Shown here piece after piece: positions 62,110 to 64,000 of a DNA stretch of 64,000 bases. The DNA is from CAXWPM01 sp965206125. GTDB taxonomy: Bacteria; Acidobacteriota; Terriglobia; 20CM-2-55-15. The notes beneath the pieces are model-generated. The model did no database searches and was not told where the DNA came from. It saw nothing but the letters and a program-made list of their open reading frames with translations. The first letter of the stretch is position 1. Each line of letters opens with the position of its first letter. The stretch covers positions 283,839-347,838 of the forward strand of contig CBDBIN010000042.1 of the NCBI GenBank assembly GCA_965206125.1, read 5' to 3'. The position numbers and the translations under genes were made by a program.

Positions 62110-62964
62110 TTACGGATGCAAAAGACTCGCCATGCTTCCCCAAAATGCTTCGATCGAGACGAGGGCGCTCCCCAGGGCCACGCCAACAATCAACGCGGCG
62201 ACAAGGAGCCACTTTTCGCGGACGACACGTTGCTGGAACGACACCGTCGCGGTCTTCCCCGACATCAAGGCGCGGATCTCGTCGCGGTAGTTTTCCTTGA
62301 GGGTGTGCAGCTCGTAGTGCAATTCGTCCTGGATCTGTTCCAGTTCGTCGTTAAAAAACTCCGCCAGGCTGTCCCAAAAACGGGATTTGATCCGCTCGTA
62401 TGCCGTGATCGCTTCTTGAAAATTGTTCTTCCCATGGGAATCCTCAAACGCGCGGTTGAGCAGTGTTTGCGCCGCGGTCAACGATTGCATCAGCTCGCGT
62501 ATGGCCGTTGCGCTCTTGCGTTCAAACAGATCGATTTCAACCGCCGCCTCCATCAGTTGAGCATTCCGCCTGGCGCCCAATTCCTGGGCCACCGCCCCGG
62601 CGTCTTCGTTTCCCTCGATCGCGCGCTGTAGCAATTGGAAAATCTCTTGCTTTCGATCCGGCGCCTCGCCCGCCGGTCCCTGGCCTTCCCCGGAAGCGTC
62701 GTTCTGTTGGGGGGCCGCGTTATCTGCGGGCACGTCGCGATCCGGTGCCTCGCCCGCCGGCTCCTGGCCTTCCCCGGAAGCGTCGGCCTGTTGGGGGACC
62801 GCGTTATCTGCGGGCACGTCTCGATCCGGTGCCTCACCTGCCGGTCCCTGGCCTTCCTCGGAAGCGTCGTCCTGTTGAGGGCCCGTGTCCTTGAGCTTGT
62901 GCGCCAGACCCCCAATGGAGTCTTCCTTGATCTCGCGCCGGGCGTTGCTCTCTCGCTCACTCAT
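62110..62964 (-). CDS. Tail-anchored coiled-coil protein with 28-residue repeats
   Basis: The 284-aa protein has a low-complexity N-terminus with three copies of a 28-residue repeat (DASGEGQGPAGEAPDRDVPA-type; DNA units start at 62660, 62744 and 62828). A long helical coiled coil follows (about 120-245, AAVEIDLFERKSATAIRELM, ELEQIQDELHYELHTLKENY) and a C-terminal transmembrane helix (WLLVAALIVGVALGSALVSI). It overlaps the next upstream gene by 8 bp. Function is unknown; the design suggests a membrane-tethered scaffold. Confidence 0.6.
   Translation of the reverse strand: MSERESNARREIKEDSIGGLAHKLKDTGPQQDDASEEGQGPAGEAPDRDVPADNAVPQQADASGEGQEPAGEAPDRDVPADNAAPQQNDASGEGQGPAGEAPDRKQEIFQLLQRAIEGNEDAGAVAQELGARRNAQLMEAAVEIDLFERKSATAIRELMQSLTAAQTLLNRAFEDSHGKNNFQEAITAYERIKSRFWDSLAEFFNDELEQIQDELHYELHTLKENYRDEIRALMSGKTATVSFQQRVVREKWLLVAALIVGVALGSALVSIEAFWGSMASLLHP
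62660..62900 (-). repeat. Three 84-bp in-frame repeats inside the coiled-coil gene
   Basis: Units at 62660, 62744 and 62828 are nearly identical at DNA level (GCCTCGCCCGCCGG, CTGGCCTTCCCCGGAAGCGT, TTATCTGCGGGCACGTC) and code for 28 residues each. High identity suggests recent slippage or recombination. Confidence 0.85.
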
Positions 62965-63496
62965 CGCATGCAACTTCCACAGCGGGGCGGTCCTGTGCGC
63001 GCCCAATGGTTGTCACATCGGCGTCGGATGGAAACAGGACGAAGCAGTGACCGTCGCTGTCTGGGCCGGTCAGTACAAGGCCGCCGGTCCTACGATTGAG
63101 GCGGTCCAGGGTGTCCTCTTGAGCGGCGATCCGTTCGGCGATCTCCGCGCTTTTCGCCACCTGCCATCTGAATTGCTGTTCGGTCCAGGCGATAGCGATC
63201 CACGCGGCGGCGAGAACTCCGGCGAGAATGAAAGCGCCGAAGAGAATGGCCCGGACCCACGTTCCGACGATGCCCTGGGCTTGCTCAATCCCCTGTGCGA
63301 CTCTCAATTTGTTTGATGTAAGGATGTCGTTTGCCAGGGATGTGAAATGGTCATTGACCTTTTCCATATCGGTTTTCAATTTCTTGCCGATGACCGACAG
63401 CTCGGCATTCACCACACCGCGATATTGAGTGAGCTGTTGCTGCACCTCGTGTTCGATGAGCTTTCGGAGTGCGGCACGCAGTCCCGCGTCATCCAT
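62957..63496 (-). CDS. Membrane coiled-coil protein, possible mobilisation accessory
   Basis: The 179-aa protein has an N-terminal amphipathic helix region (LRKLIEHEVQQQLTQYRGVV, KKLKTDMEKVNDHFTSLAND), a transmembrane helix (AILFGAFILAGVLAAAWIAI) and a second coiled coil. The plan resembles MbeB/MobB-type proteins that help the relaxase, but similarity is only structural. ATG 63496 overlaps the AlpA gene stop. Confidence 0.5.
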   Translation of the reverse strand: MDDAGLRAALRKLIEHEVQQQLTQYRGVVNAELSVIGKKLKTDMEKVNDHFTSLANDILTSNKLRVAQGIEQAQGIVGTWVRAILFGAFILAGVLAAAWIAIAWTEQQFRWQVAKSAEIAERIAAQEDTLDRLNRRTGGLVLTGPDSDGHCFVLFPSDADVTTIGRAQDRPAVEVACDE

Positions 63497-63696
63497 CACC
63501 GTTCAATCTCCTGAGCCGGCAACTCCCGCGCAAGCGAAGCCAAGGCCCGCTCGCCCAGGGAAATGAGCCTTGGGAAACGGCCCCGGGCAATGCGCGAGAA
63601 GATCGTGTTGCGCGCCAGGCCCGTGCGAGCCCGGACGGGCGGCAGCCTCAGAATGCGGGACGGCGGGCGGATACCCGAGTCGAGGATTTCCTTCAT
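63496..63696 (-). CDS. AlpA-family regulator
   Basis: The 66-aa protein is a single winged-helix MerR/excisionase-like domain: LRLPPVRARTGLARNTIFSR, then IARGRFPRLISLGERALA. This matches the AlpA/Cox-type pattern (RTGLSRSTIYRRIAAGxFPRPVxLG) except that the usual Trp after the last Gly is missing. These proteins activate excision or transfer of mobile elements. It is the first gene of the minus-strand block seen here. Confidence 0.8.
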   Translation of the reverse strand: MKEILDSGIRPPSRILRLPPVRARTGLARNTIFSRIARGRFPRLISLGERALASLARELPAQEIER

Positions 63697-63699
63697 CAC

Positions 63700-64000
63700 G
63701 ACCCGAGCCTAGCTGGGCGATTTGGGCGATTAAAGTGCGAAAAACGACATGTGGATTCCGGTAACTTCAATGGGATCACTAGATTATGAAATTACAGACG
63801 AGCGGCAAAACCCGTTCCGGCAGCAAGGGGGACCTCTAAGTCTTGTAAAAGGAGTGCGTTACAGAAAGTGCCGTTTGGGCAAAAAGTTTTCGCCCAACTT
63901 TTTTCGACACTTATTCTGCTATTTATAGCTGTATTTCTATTTGTTACTGTTGTTATATCTTCTTGCGGATGGTTTCCGGGCTGAGGCCACCCGCAACGTC
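63700..64000. other. Leader region of the transfer block
   Basis: No gene is visible. The region should hold the promoter for the long minus-strand operon, but I cannot pick a confident -35/-10. AT content rises after 63900. A terminator-like hairpin lies at 63875-63904. Confidence 0.4.
63875..63904 (+). terminator. Candidate rho-independent terminator
   Basis: TTGGGC (63875-63880), an 11-nt loop and GCCCAA (63892-63897) are followed by CTTTTTT on the plus strand. The only plus-strand frames to its left are unlikely genes, so it may instead insulate the transfer operon, or act as part of a regulatory hairpin. Confidence 0.45.

Overview
The window looks like chromosomal DNA of an Acidobacteriota-like bacterium (inferred from WD40/TolB-type Ser/Thr kinases, S9 peptidases, DUF3471 serine hydrolases, a GH78 rhamnosidase and the amidase-GerMN-rph-rdgB cluster). 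It is joined at about 38.6 kb to a plasmid- or ICE-like conjugative element. No 16S or other strong taxonomic marker is present, so the phylum is a moderate-confidence guess.

Region 1 (1-27.3 kb) is a gene-poor, mobile-element-rich chromosomal stretch. It holds a PAS sensor running off the left edge, an IS1202-group (ISNCY) element with 17-bp direct repeats, kinase-gene stubs, an IS3 element with an amber codon in its transposase, two exported serine hydrolases, an exported S9 peptidase, a sulfatase, a frameshifted membrane spermidine-synthase-like gene, an IS91-type element, an XRE/membrane-protein pair with a palindromic operator, and a large Ser/Thr kinase. A family of upstream elements recurs six times and looks like a shared promoter (TTG-N3, 17 bp, T-rich -10, GTAAATA). 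Kinase, nuclease and recombinase remnants are common. The stretch ends at a tRNA-Pro(TGG) flanked by recombinase debris, which suggests an old island boundary.

Region 2 (27.4-36 kb) is core-like. An N-acetylmuramoyl-alanine amidase, a GerMN protein, RNase PH and RdgB form a tight minus-strand operon, followed by a GH78 alpha-L-rhamnosidase and a haem protein whose 5' part is cut off by an IS1595-family transposon. Two repeat families lie between genes: 74-bp tandem units and 75-bp palindromic units.

Region 3 (36-38.6 kb) is an IS1595-family transposon with 20-bp perfect terminal repeats. It carries a transposase and an overlapping DNA methyltransferase/PD-(D/E)XK nuclease fusion. It sits exactly at the chromosome/plasmid-like junction and has no visible target duplication.

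Region 4 (38.6-64 kb) is a minus-strand conjugation block. From promoter-distal to promoter-proximal it encodes RepA, VirB11, VirD4/TraG, a possible wHTH protein, VirB8, VirB6, three tandem VirB5-like paralogues, VirB10 (split by a frameshift), VirB9, a Sel1-repeat protein, VirB4, VirB3, VirB2 and accessory genes. The accessory genes include an ankyrin-repeat/ArdC antirestriction fusion and an AlpA-type regulator at the upstream end. Most neighbouring genes overlap by ATGA, so the block is probably transcribed and translated as long operons. A second IS1595-family transposon (52022-54810, perfect 8-bp target duplication) has inserted nine codons into the Sel1 gene. It carries passenger genes and supplies that gene with a new in-frame start. 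No relaxase was recognised; it may lie to the right.
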